Below, in pieces: positions 8,270-20,899 of a stretch of DNA of 64,000 nucleotides. The DNA is from Pseudofabraea citricarpa. Its lineage: Eukaryota > Ascomycota > Leotiomycetes > Helotiales > Dermateaceae. The number at the start of each line of letters is the position of its first letter. Within the stretch, counting starts at the first letter, position 1. The notes below the pieces were generated by a model. The model searched no databases and was not told the DNA's origin. It worked only from the letters and a program-made list of their open reading frames with translations. The DNA lies in NCBI GenBank assembly GCA_029641185.1, contig JAPWGK010000016.1, positions 1,153,158 through 1,217,157 on the forward strand, given 5' to 3'. Both the position numbers and the translations under genes were made by a program.

Positions 8270-11200
8270 ACTAAGCTAATAAAAATCTACGATATATTAA
8301 ATAAAAGGAAATATATAAGCGAATTATACGATATCCTTAATATAAAAATATAAGTATTTTTTAATTATTATAATAAAATAAGAATATTAGATTATAGCTA
8401 TTATTTAATATTCTCTATAATATTTTAAGGTAAAACGTCCGAATTCTATTATAATAAGATATCTAGCCGGAACTATAATCTTTATACGATAATATAAATA
8501 ATAAAAGATTACTTCGAAACTAAAGAAAATAAGTAATTATATTTCTTAGAGTAATATAAGATTATATTCTAGGGAATTATCTAATAATACTTAGATAAAT
8601 TAAGACTTAAATATCTTAAGATCTTATTTAACGTATTTCGTACGATATAATAAGGACTTTTAGTCTAATATTAAAACGAGTATAACCTATAAGATTAAGT
8701 ATTAAATATATATCGAGATATCCTAGAGTATAATTTTATATTTTATAAACTAGCCCTAACTTTTAAAAGGTTTTATTTAAAATTAAGATCTACTATTACT
8801 ACTATCGTATAATATAGCTAATTATTATTATATATTTAAGAGACGTTAGATAATAATAATAATAATAATAATAATAACTACGTATAATATACGAGCTATT
8901 ATAACTACTAACACGGCTAATACTAGATTAACCAAAAGTATAATAGCTAAAATTAATATTACTAAGGCCGTACGAAATATAATAGACTATTAAATTTTAA
9001 TTAATTTAAGAAAAAGAGAAGTTTCTAAGAAAATCGGAAAAATAAAAGAAAATTTAATAATAACTAGAAATATTATATATACTAAAAGCTAGGGTATTAG
9101 TCGAGTAATTATATAAACGAAAAATAAACTAAAATATATATATATTATAAATCTTAAAACTAATATATTTAAGATAATAAATTTAACTAGTTCCTAATTA
9201 ATTTCGAAGAATTACTTACTTTATACGAGGATTATCCTAATACTAAACTTTCTTCTAATAAGAAGATATAATAATTTAACGTATTTATTACTTTTACTAG
9301 TAGCTTAAGGATAATAAGTAAGATACTTGTTTAAGTTATAAGAATAATAAATAAAAGTAAATACTCTAGTAATACCTAGGTATATTAGACTAAGGTAAAA
9401 GAAAAAAAGTTTTCGTACGAATATTTCTTAATCGATTTTATTAAAGATAATATATAATCTATTAAAATAACCTTAGATAACTAGAAAGTAAATTATTTTC
9501 TTATAAGATAAAATATTCTTAGTCCTTAAATAAAGTTAATAGGGGAGCTAGTTATATACGAAATAAATAATTATATTAATAAGAGTAAATATTTATTAGA
9601 GATATTCTAAGATATTATACTAGATATAAGAGTATTAGGGATCTTAATAATAAGAGAACCCTAGTTTCGAGTATTATAATAATAATACCTAAACTTATAA
9701 TTATATACGAACGATAAAAATAATATCGTACGCTTTAGGAAGAGACTCTTAATAATAAAAGAAACTATTAACCTTAAGATACTAATTAAAAATATTATAT
9801 TTTATATTATATTAGCCTTAATATTATTTTTACTTTATATATAAGATATAAATAAGATATTCGTACGAATTAATAACCTACGGAATATTCTTATCTAAGG
9901 TAAGAAAATTATATCTTTAGTACGAAAATAAAGATATTTATTTATATTATTAGATTAACTAAAGGTAATTATATTATATTATCTAATAAAGTCTAAGCTC
10001 TGTTAGGTATATTATAGATTTAGATACTCTTTCGTACGAAGATTAATAGAGATTCTTAAGAAAGTAAATTAAGATTTTAAGATTTTAATACTTAAGAATC
10101 TTATAAAGTTTTATAAGTACTACTAAATTTATTCTAAATTACTAGGACGATTTAAATTTATTATTAAGGAAGATATAGATTTTAATTACTTAGTAGTAAT
10201 TAATATTATATATTTAGATAAAAAACTAGTAATATATATAATTAATAAAATAATATCGTTTAATATAATAAAGTTTCTAAAGAATATAAAAGTAGAAACT
10301 ATATAAAATATATTTCGTATATTATAGATCGATATATACCTTAGTTTACTAGATTTCTTTATATACGATACTAGTATAAACCTTATAATATCTAAGTTTC
10401 GATAAAATATATTAGTAATAATAATCGAGACTAAGGAAATTCTTATAAAAGCTTATAATAATATTAGGAAAATAAAAAAATACCACGTATTTTTATAATA
10501 TATATACGAAATATTTTATATAAAATTAAAAGATAAACGTATTAATAAGAATATTATTCTTTAAATAACTATAAAAGCTATTAATAATTTTATAAGACCT
10601 AATAAACTAATATCTACGTTACTTATTTTTAGTATTTACCTAAGAATAAGCTAAGATAATACCCTAGTTATATTTATAGCAAAGCGTAAGAAAATAATAA
10701 ACCTAGTAATATAAGAAGTTAAATGCTTTTACGCCTAATAATTAATTAAAGAGATATTAGTTATATAAAATAAACCTTATACGAACTTAATAATATTATT
10801 ACTATTATAATCAGAAGTCCTAATATAAAAAGAGAAACAAGAATAAAAAAGATTATATAAGTTAATTAATATTATAAGTAAAACTTATATTATTAATATA
10901 TCTTATAGCCTAATAAATTTCTATTTAACTATTATAAAATCTTTTAACTCGAAGTTATAAGACGGCTAATCTAAAGAAATTAATTATAAGGATATAAGGC
11001 TTACGTTAAGAGTAAAAAATAACTAGAAGATAAAGTTATAAGTACTAGAAGATATTACCTAGACTAAGTAAATCCGTATAATACTTATATAACTAAGATT
11101 TATACTAATAATTATACTACTACGAAAATTAATTTATTTCCTTAATAAAAGAATTTCTTATAATAATAAGAAGTTTAATAAGAATTCTATAGTCTAATTT

Positions 11201-12985
11201 TTATTTTCTTACGTATAATATTCCTCTAACAAGTTATCTTAGCTTATACGAAATATAAGTAATATAAGATAAATAATATTATTAGTATATTTAACTTATA
11301 AGAAAATCGACGATCTTAAGCTTTTAAGATAACTTTAGGAGTTAGATATTATTATAATACCCGGGTAATTATTTAAGGAATCTACTAGGAAGAAAGTTAA
11401 AAGATTAATTATAAATAATATTTTCGAATTTATTAGATTTAATTTATAATAATATAAAGGAAGAATTTTTAACTCCTAGTTAATATACGAAATAAAAGGA
11501 AAAGAAATAATAACTTCGTACGAAAAGACTTATTATATTATTTAAGCTTATAATAATATAAGAAAGTAATTCGTATTAACTTAGTTACTAATAATCTAAA
11601 AGATAAGCTAACGCTTACTTGTCGCTCTTATTATTTTACTTAATTCGTACGAATATATCTTTTACTACTATAATATTACCTAAGTATATATTTAGTCTAT
11701 TATAGATTTAGCTTATTAGATTCTTACGTACTTACTAAAAGAGATCTAATACTAATACCTAAAGGGTATAATTATAATAGTAAGAAAGTTATTATATAAT
11801 ATTCCGGAGATAAGTATATATTAGTAGATAATATATTATAAGTATTATATTAATTAATTATAGATATAAATATTTATATACGATTTGTATTTACTTATTT
11901 CTAACTCTAAAGCTTTTAAAATTATAAGTATATAAACTAATAATATATTAATCTTAGGTAATAATACGTTTATTAACTAAGAGGAAAAAAAACTAAAAAA
12001 AGTTAACTTCTTAGTAAAACTATTAGAAATACTTACGTACGAAATATCTCTAATATTTAATAGGTATATCCTCTAATAAAATCGTAATAATTTCTTATTA
12101 TTACTCTAAAAAAAATAAGATAAAAAGATATAACTTATTAACCTAGATTTACCTTCTAGTTAAGAGGATTACTAATAGTAGCGTACCTAAGATATATACG
12201 TAGCAAGTATTTATTAACCTAAAGTTATTTTCGATCTTTCTATTATTACTTAATACTAGAAGCTAATTCTTATAGAAATTATAAAGTTAAACGCTCGTTT
12301 AAAGTAATAAATAAGTAACTTAGATCGAGGGATTTATTATATTTCTCTCGACTTATCTTATACAAAGTTATTCGTATTTATAGATAAATTATTTATAAAT
12401 AATAAGAACCTAAGTTTTTAACTTAGGTTTATTATTTTACTAGTAACCGAATCCCGAATAATAACAAAATAAGATTTGATAACTCTTTTATTTACGTACG
12501 AATTAAATAGATTTACTCTTAGAGGAAATATAATTTACTAGAGTAATATAAAAAGTAAGAGAGTTATAAGAAGTATATTTATATTAGAAATCTATAGTAT
12601 AATAGTAAGAGTTAATATTATTATTATTATTAGTAATATAATTAATAAAATAATATTATAATTAAACCTCTTACTAAGACTTATAATTATATATACTAAT
12701 TCGTACTTATTATACGAATATCTTATAAAGCTTAGAACTACTAAGAAGAAACGCCTAATAATTAATATTATAATATTACGTTAATTATATAAGAGAAAAA
12801 AGCTTATAAAAGTTCGTTAGATAAATAAACTTAATAATTTAGCTAATATTATAATAAAAAAGAAAGCTAATAATACTCTTAAAAAATTCCTTAATAATAA
12901 TAAGATTTTCGTACGAATCGATAAGTAAATTAAAAAAAAAGAAAAATAACTAGAGGATAAGAATTTTTATATATTATTACGTTAA
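8270..12985 (+). pseudogene. Copia A Gag-Pol polyprotein relic
   Basis: Coding relic full of TAA and TAG codons that RIP would make from CAA, CAG or TGG. Gag similarity is readable from about 8400. A C-x2-C knuckle, with both Cys now Tyr, lies at 8897-8908 and is followed by GGC and TAC-TAG codons where this fungal family has G-C-W. Integrase at about 9990-10620 shows RQVYYRF (pre-RIP RQVHRRFGHPSVRR type), a core with YLDGK, and a YDAGT-like second Asp region. Next comes the typical fungal Copia stretch ending in LLIFSIYLRIS. RT spans about 11330-12090 with the QTDD-type catalytic motif now TNN at 11936-11944. RNase H lies at about 12290-12830 with ESYKKY and TDSYSLYE-like remnants. The frame ends at TAA 12983-12985. 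The N-terminal limit is uncertain. Confidence 0.85.
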
Positions 12986-13116
12986 TTTTATTTTTAGAAT
13001 TTATTTTCGTTTATATTTTTAGTTACTTATTTAAATATTTATTTATTTAAAATTAGGAAAAATAAATAGATATTATTTTTCGTACGAAAATAAAAAGCTA
13101 GGTAAAAGGAAAAGAA

Positions 13117-14112
13117 CTAAGGTAGAATAATACTAGTATTAGTCTTATTATTACTTCTATTATTACTACTAGTACTATTATAAGAATTACCTAAAATATA
13201 ACTAGGATTACTATTATTACTATTATTACTAGAACCGCTAGATCGACGATTAATATTATTATTATTCTTTAAACTAGTCTAAGTATCTATAAAGTTAATA
13301 GAATTCCTAATACTAAAGCGTATACGAACCGAGCTATAAGAAGAATTATTTTCTTTAGTAGTTAACCGAGTAAAAATAATATAATAAGCCTCCTAATATA
13401 ATTATTATTAGGTAGCTATAGCTTTTATTTATTTAATAATATTATAAGAAGTAAAACTAAAGTATCTATAAGTACTAGAACGATATCTACTAGAGAGATC
13501 TTAATAAGAAATATCGTATAAATTTATCGTAGCTCGTAAACCTAATAAGAAAGAAACTATTACCTAAAGTTAGTTAATTATATAATATAAAAGAATTATT
13601 TATAAAATAGACTTATAATACTTGCTACGATAACTAGATTAACTTACTAGATATCTTTTATATATTTTATTATTAATCTTAAGTCCGTATATATAATAAG
13701 ATAAGAAGTAAGGCTTATAGTAATTACTAGGAATATATATAATATATTACTAATCTCTCTATAAATAATCTACTTTTTCTAAAGATTAAACTAGAAAACT
13801 AAGGATATATTAAAGATAAATTTAATCGACGTATATACTAAGTAGATTATATCTTCTAGGTATAATAAGGATAATAGCTTCGTACGATTATCCTTAGAGC
13901 TAATATTACTAAAAGAAATAGTTAGATTTAGCTAAATAATAAATAATAGTAGTATAATAAACGATAAATAGCTAAGAGTACTAGGAATAAACTTATATTA
14001 CTTTTCTATTACGTATATCAAATATACGATCTTACGCTTCTAGAATAAAGTTATTAAAGTTATCGCGATTAATTATATTAAGAAGATTATAATTCTCTTT
14101 ATAGTTAGATAT
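13117..14112 (-). pseudogene. Antisense accessory frame of Copia A (331 codons, RIP-damaged)
   Basis: On the strand opposite to pol, a 996-bp frame runs from ATA at 14112-14110 (pre-RIP ATG; the next residues read SNYKENYN) to TAG at 13119-13117. The N-terminal part reads NRDNFNNFILEA, then a Tyr/Ile-rich middle. The C-terminal ~45 residues are Ser/Asn-rich (SSGSSNNSNNSNPS) and end in SIILP before the stop. All internal stops are TAA or TAG, explainable from Gln or Trp codons. The frame is exactly 996 bp in all three copies, with start and stop aligned. I do not recognise the protein. It could also be a chance open frame in compositionally biased DNA. Antisense ORFs in this position are known in some plant LTR elements. 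Confidence 0.45.
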
Positions 14113-14745
14113 TATATTTTCTATAAGACTAAGTTAGTAACCTAAAATACGCTAAAGGTAAGGATATATAATATAAAAGTAATATATATAAAGTTAAAAA
14201 GAGAGAAAAAAAAGAAGAAAGATAGATAATTAATTATAAATATAAAGAAAAAAGAAGTAAAATTTAGTTATTAATAGGAAAGAAAGAAGAAAGTTAAGTA
14301 AAAAATTCCTAGGTATTTATAATCGTAGGAAAGCTAGGTAACTACTTAAGTAATAATTTACTTAGTACGAAGTAATTTACTTAACTTCTAAGGTAATTTA
14401 TAACTACTAAATATTAATTTATATAATTATTAACTTTATTTATTAAAAGATAAAGTTAATAGTTTACCCGAGCCGGAATTATTTTCTAGAACCCTAGTAC
14501 GTAGCTTACTAATATTATACGATATTTTTCTTATATTTATTTAGCAGATTATTTCCTTATATTAAGTATTTTCTTATTTATATTTTTTATATTCGTAAGT
14601 TTAGCGTTTATAAGTATTTATTTTTAGTTTCTTAGTTACTTATATTTTCTTAGTAGTAATTATCTACGATATTATACTTATATAATATTACTTTATATAA
14701 AATACGATTTAATTTAATATTCCTTAAAAAAGAAAAAGTTACTAG

Positions 14746-14954
14746 TATTAGAAGAATTATATATTTTCTACTTATATCTCTTAAGTTATAAGTATTCGGT
14801 TAAGTCTTAGTATTTCGTATAAATAATATATTATATATAAGTTAATATATTCGTAGATAAATTAACTAATTAATTAACTAAGTATTAATATATATTTGTA
14901 ATTATATATATATTATTTATATATATATATAACTATAAGATAGTTATACTAATA
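14746..14954 (+). repeat. Copia A 3' LTR (209 bp)
   Basis: Paired with 7036-7244. It is preceded by the purine run AAAAAAGAAAAAG (14726-14738) and TTACTAG, and followed by the target duplication GTTTA and then the continuation of element D. The seven bases between the purine run and the LTR start are unusual for a polypurine tract. Confidence 0.88.
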
Positions 14955-14959
14955 GTTTA

Positions 14960-17900
14960 TCTAGATATCTAGAGTAAAAATCTTTTAGGATTTCTTATAT
15001 ATTTTTAAAATTTTCTACTAGATATTACTCTAGATCTAGTAGTTATTATATTTACTTAACTTTATAGAAAACTTTTCTTTTAATTATTTTTATATTTTTA
15101 ATATCTTTTACTTCTTATTTATTATTTCCTTTTACGTTAATTAGGAGAGATTTAGTTTCTTTTTATTTAGGTAAAAGATCGTCTAGGTTTTTACGTAATA
15201 AGTTAAAGTAAAATACTAGATAAATCTTAAGTCCTAGTAGTAATTTTATTTTATAAGAGCTTAGTCTAATTTTCTTCTTAATCTTATAAGATCTTTTATT
15301 CTTATATTTTAGTTTTCGTAAAAGTCTTTATATTCGGATATTTTTTATTAAGATATAAATTTTATCTCCTAGTTTATAACTTAGCGTAAGCGATTATTTC
15401 TTATTTACGTATTTCTTTATCTTATTTTAGAATTAAGTTATTTTCTCGCGTATAAATTTCTAAGTATCTTTTATTCTTTTTACGAATTTTATTACTTATC
15501 TTTCGTTTAGTTTAGTTTTTATAGGTTACGTTTAATCGATCTTAGTATTTTCTTAGTCGAAATTTATTCTTAGTTTATATCTTTTATTTATAAAAAATAA
15601 TATAACTTTTATACTTATAAATTAATATTTATTTCCTATAAATTCTATTATTAGTAAGGTTTAACTCTAGTTATCTTATAAGTAGTTAATATAAGCTCTT
15701 AGGTAATATTTTATTTTCGTATTTATTCTTTTTATTTAGTTATTTATCTCTAGGTATATTATTATAAATAATTAAATATTAATTCCTAATATCTTATAAA
15801 ACTTTTTTTATATCTTACTTATAAATTAAGAACCTTTATTAGAGATATAAGTTATAAGTAATTTATAATATTTTTATATATTTTTTAGGAATAATTTAGT
15901 AGTTTCTTTTACGCTTATTCTTTTATCTTCGTATTTATAAAAAATATAATATTTTTCCTTTAATAATTTATAGATTATAACTAAGATAATATTAAATCTA
16001 TTACTTTCTAGAAGTCTAGTTATAAAGTCTATAAATATATAACTCTAAGGTTTATCTAGTATTAATAGTAACTCTAGGTATCCTTAGTAAATAATATTAT
16101 TTAGTTTAAACTTTCTATAAATATAATAGTTTCTAATATATCGATTAAGATTTTTATTTATATTCTTCTAAATATAATTATCTTATAAAAGGATTAATAT
16201 TCTTTCTTAGCTAAAATATCTAATTATAAGCTTTTTATATATTTTCTAAATTAATTTTATTTTATAAGCTTTTAGAACTTAAACTTAGTTCTTATAAAAT
16301 AAGATATTATCTTAATCTTTATAATATAACTTAAGAATATCTTTTATTAGTTTATTATCTCTTAAAGCCTTAAGAGTTTCTTAGTAGAACTAATTATTCT
16401 TTTATCTCTCCTAGATATACTTAGGAATCGTTTATTTTACTCTTATAGCTTAAATATATAAGTTAAATACTTCTAGAGTTTTCTTTCTATTAATTTTACT
16501 TTTAAGAAGAATAATTTATATTTATTCTTTTTATTAATCGTTTAACTTATCTTATAATTTATCTTAAGATCTTTTAGTTAAAATATTTATTTTCTTGTTT
16601 TATTTTCTTAGTTTATAAACGATCTAGAAATTAAATTCTAATAAGAATTTTATTTATTTAGCTTATCTTCTTATTAATTTCTTAGTAATTATAAAATATT
16701 CTAGAGTCTTATAATCTAAGAATACTTATATAAGTAAGTTTATTCCTTAAAGTTTAGGTTTTTATTTCTTAAAATATTTAATTATTACTAAGAGTTTTTT
16801 ATCGTAGATTTTATAATTATACTTAGCTAATAGGAGTCTTCTAGAAAAGAATATTATAGGATATAAAAATTTATCCTCCTTATATTAAGATAATACTCTT
16901 ATATTAATATAATTAGATAAATTATATTTTATAATATATTATTTATTTTTATTAAAATATATAAGTATTAGTACTAAGATAATTATCTTTTTTAGTTCTT
17001 TAAAAGTATTCTAATATTTATTATTCTAATTAAAGCCTTTTATTTTTTTTTTTTTCTTACTTAAGTTATTAATTAGAGAAAGTATTTTAGAGTAATTTTT
17101 AATAAATCTTTTATAAAAGTTTATAAATCTAATAAAACTTTATATATCTCTTAAGTTCTTAGGTATTTCTTATTCTTAAATATCTTTAATCTTATTAGAG
17201 TTTATTCTAATTCCTTTTATACTAATAATTAGTCCTAAGAACTTAATCTCGTCTTAGTAGAAAGTATATTTCTTAATATTTACTTAAAGTCTTATCTCTT
17301 ATAATTTAATTAAAACTTTTCTAATATATTTTATATATTTTTCTTTAGTTTTGTTTATATAAATATAAATATTATTAATATAAGATAAAATAAAATTATT
17401 AGAATATTCCTAGAGTATCTTATTTATAAAGTTCTAAAATATTAAAGGTTTATTAGTTAATCTAAAAGGAAATATCTTATATTTATACGAGTTTTATCTA
17501 ATATAAAAAGTAATAAGCTTTTTATCTTTTTTAGTTTAAAATCTAATTCTATTAAAAGTATATCTAATATCTAGCTTTAATAAGAACTTAGTTTTTCTTA
17601 TTTTTACTAGAGTTTTATCTATTAAAAGTAAGAAATATTTATTCTTTTTTATAATTATATTTAGCTTTTTATAATTAATATAAAATCTTAATCTTCTTCT
17701 AGGCTTTCGTATAAAAAGAATTAATAATAAATAAAATATTTTACTTATATTAATAAAACCTTTTGCTAATTATTCTTTTATATAAGCTCTAATAAGTTTA
17801 AGTTTCTCTTAAGATATCTTATATAAAAGAATATATCTAAGATTTATTTCTCTTATAAGTTTAATATAATAATCGTAGCTCTTATATAATAGTAACTAGT

Positions 17901-20490
17901 TTATAGCTTTCTTTAAGAATACTTTAATTAAGTCTTATAATTCCTTTAGGAGATATTTCTTAATATCGATTTCTCTTTTAGTATTTTTTTACTATTATTT
18001 AATAATATTCTTTAGAGAGATAATAAATATTATTATTTTTTTTTATTTTATCTTTCTTCTAAATCTAAGAGTACTAATATATAAAAGTTTTTATTTTAGT
18101 AGATTTATTTTTTCTTACTTAGTCTTTTATTTTATTTCTTTAATTTTTTATATAATCTTTTCTTTTATACGTTTAAGTTTTAACTCTTTTTTACGCTTAT
18201 TTTTTCTTTCTTTAGAACTTCTAGGGATTTCTTCTTTAATTAGTTATTTTAAGTCTTTAGGGATTCCTAGAAAGATTAAAGATATATTAGGAAATTCTTT
18301 TATTTTATCTTTTTTTAAGATTTTAGTAATCTTAATTATTTTTTTATAGATATATAAATCTTTTTTCTTATTTATATAAGAAGAAATAAGGCTTAGTATT
18401 TAAATTTTTAGTAGTTCCTTAGAGTCTTTTATACTAAATATAACTTTATTTTTTATTATATCTAATAATATATTTCGTAAAAATATTTATATTTTTCTAA
18501 GTATAATATTATATTCTCTAAGTTTTATAACCTAGAAGAAACTTAGTAGTTTTTATTTCTAACTAACTTTAAAGCTAACTAGAATTTTATATTTAATAGA
18601 AGATATTTATCTACTATTAAATCTAATAAAAGGTTTTAGATATTATAGTTTTATTAGTCTAATTTATTTAATTTAAGATATTTATTATATAAAAGATTCG
18701 TTTATAAAATTTCTACTAAGGTATCTAATATTAATTAATATAAAAGAGAGTATTTTTATTTTTTTTATCTTATATTATAATATAAAAGGATTATTGTTTT
18801 TTAATCCTAAAGATAATCTAATAATATTAATTTTTAAAGGAATCTTTTCTTTTATATCTTAAGATATAATTTCCCTTAAGGCTTCTTATTTTCTAACTTA
18901 GTAGTCTTTTTTAAGGATTCTATTATAATAATCTTAGTAGTCTTTTTATATAAATAATTCTTAGCTTTATATTCTTACTTATAATAATAAAAGTAAATTC
19001 TTTCTTTTAATAATTTTTATTTCTTTTTCTTAGAGAATCTTAGTTTAATTATCTTAGGAGTAAAATTAGTTAATTTTTCTTTATTAGTAGGTTTACCTAA
19101 AATAAAAGATCTCTTAAATATAATTATTATAAATTAAGTTAATTTCTTTTAGATCTTCTTATTTCCTTAAACCTTTTAATCGATTTTCTTATATCTTATA
19201 ATTATATTCTTATAATCGGGTTTATCTAAGAATATAACTCTAAAGTCTTAAAGTTTTTTATTTACTTTTATATTAAGTTTATTAAGTCGAGATCGTTTAT
19301 TTTATCTAAGTTCTCTTATAAGTTTATTAAATTTAGTAAAAAAAGTTAAAAAGAGATTATTATTCTAGTAAAATTTCTTAACTTCTAAGAGAATAATTTC
19401 TCTTTTATCTAGGTTATTATAAACGAGTTTAAGTTTATATAAAATTTTATTTATAATATTAAATTTATTTAAAGAAAATTAATATAATCTAGTTTAAATA
19501 TAATTAATTATATCTCTAGATATTTTATTACTTATATAACTAATACGATTAGTTTCGCTTATAAAATAATCTTAGTTAACCTTAAGCTTATTTTTAATTA
19601 TATACTTTTAGTCCTTAAATTTCTTATAAGTTCCTAAAAAGAAAATAAATAAATCTAAGAGCTTATTACTTTTATACGATCGGTTTTTATCTTCTTATAT
19701 ATTCTCTTAAGTATTTAAGGTTATACTTTAATTTCTTATTAACCGAATAATTTATTTTTTATCCTTAAGTATTTCTTAGATATATTAAATATTATAAGTA
19801 TTTACGCTTATTATTTTATCTAACTAGTTATTTCTATTAATTAATCTAGTATTCTTTTATTCTAACTTTATAATCTATTATTCTCTTACTATTAATTATT
19901 TAATTAAGTTACTTATAATATTATAAACTTCTTATATAAGTTAGTCGTATTTTTATCTAATAAGCTTATATTCTTTATAGAATTTATTAAGTAATTAGAA
20001 AAGCGTTCGCGTTTTTTTTATCTTATTAAAATAATTTCTTTTATACTTTTAATTTCCTAGAGCTTTTTTACGTTTTTATTTTCTTTTATTATAAGTATTA
20101 AAAGTTAAAGGCGCGTATATCCTAAGATAATACGTTTAATCTTTCTAGGTTATCTAATTATTCTTATAAGTATTTCTATAAGTTTTTTTCTAGTTTTAAT
20201 TAATATAAAAGTAAATATTTTATTATCTGATTTTTCTTTCTTATTATTTTCCTTAATTATAAGTCGAAGGTTTATTTATACTTCTAAGTATTAAAGGTTT
20301 CGGTTCTAGGGTTTATATTTTAGTATTTTTAATATAATTTATTCTTATTCTCTTATTATAACTAGCAAGTATCTAATACGATAATATATTATTATATATA
20401 TTCTAGGTTCTAGGGTTTCTAGTTTATTATATATTATTGCGACTTTAGTAAATCTAAGGATCTAGGTTTTTATATAATAAAGTATAAAAG
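14960..20490 (-). pseudogene. Element D Gag-Pol with chromodomain, relic
   Basis: Reverse-complement counterpart of the polyprotein in element E (positions of the two sum to 41284 at the knuckle and RT motifs). The zinc knuckle is at 18995-18954, reading YFYY-x4-Y-x4-Y where C-x2-C-x4-H-x4-C is expected. RT is at about 17764-17284 with the catalytic motif YINN (pre-RIP YVDD) at 17382-17371. RNase H is at about 16924-16564, integrase at about 16244-15504, and the chromodomain at about 15094-14960 next to the insertion point of Copia A. Order RT-RNase H-integrase-chromodomain marks a Ty3/Gypsy chromovirus. Stops are all of RIP type. The N-terminal limit near 20490 is set by the E insertion. Confidence 0.85.
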
Positions 20491-20502
20491 TTTTATAAGT
20501 TT

Positions 20503-20848
20503 TATTATAATTCTTATATAAGTTACTCGAGATATATATTATATATTTATTTCTCTTATATATATTTTATTTACCTTATATTATAACTTATTAACCCGAA
20601 TTATATAACTAGAAATTTACTAAGTAAAATAAATTATATATAATTTATCTTATATATTTACTTACCTAAGAATACGTATAATAGAGAATACTTAGAGAAT
20701 AAATACTAGCGTAATAGGAAGAACTACTTATAACTAGTTTCTTATACTTTCTTTTTTTTTTTTCTTTTTTTCTTCTTATACTTAGATCTTTTATTATTAA
20801 TTAGTTATATTAATCTCTTATTTATTTTATATTTTATATACTATAATA
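20503..20848 (+). repeat. Element E 5' LTR (346 bp)
   Basis: Starts TATTATAATTC (pre-RIP TG start) and ends CTATAATA. The following ~70 bp (20849-20915) is the leader and primer-binding region; the same segment occurs in reverse at 26715-26775 as the displaced leader of D. Confidence 0.85.
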
Positions 20849-20899
20849 TTATCTAAGTATTATTCTTTTACTTTTATCCTAATAAGAATAATAAAAATA

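Larger units (their letters stand above)
7036..14954 (+). mobile_element. Element A: full-length RIP-inactivated Ty1/Copia retrotransposon
   Basis: A 7,919-bp element with 209-bp LTRs (7036-7244 and 14746-14954) and the 5-bp duplication GTTTA at 7031-7035 and 14955-14959. The LTR starts TATTAGGAGG (pre-RIP TGTTAGGAGG). Relics run Gag, integrase, RT, RNase H on the plus strand; integrase before RT is the Copia order. A purine run (14726-14738) lies just before the 3' LTR. An extra 1.7-kb segment between pol and the 3' LTR carries an antisense frame. A is inserted into element D, in opposite orientation, between D's chromodomain and D's 3' LTR. Two more copies, C and B, are in the window. Confidence 0.92.

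Noticed and set aside
20738..20780. Pyrimidine tract as a separate promoter element
   Set aside because: It is the complement of the same purine-rich run internal to the LTR, not an independent feature.
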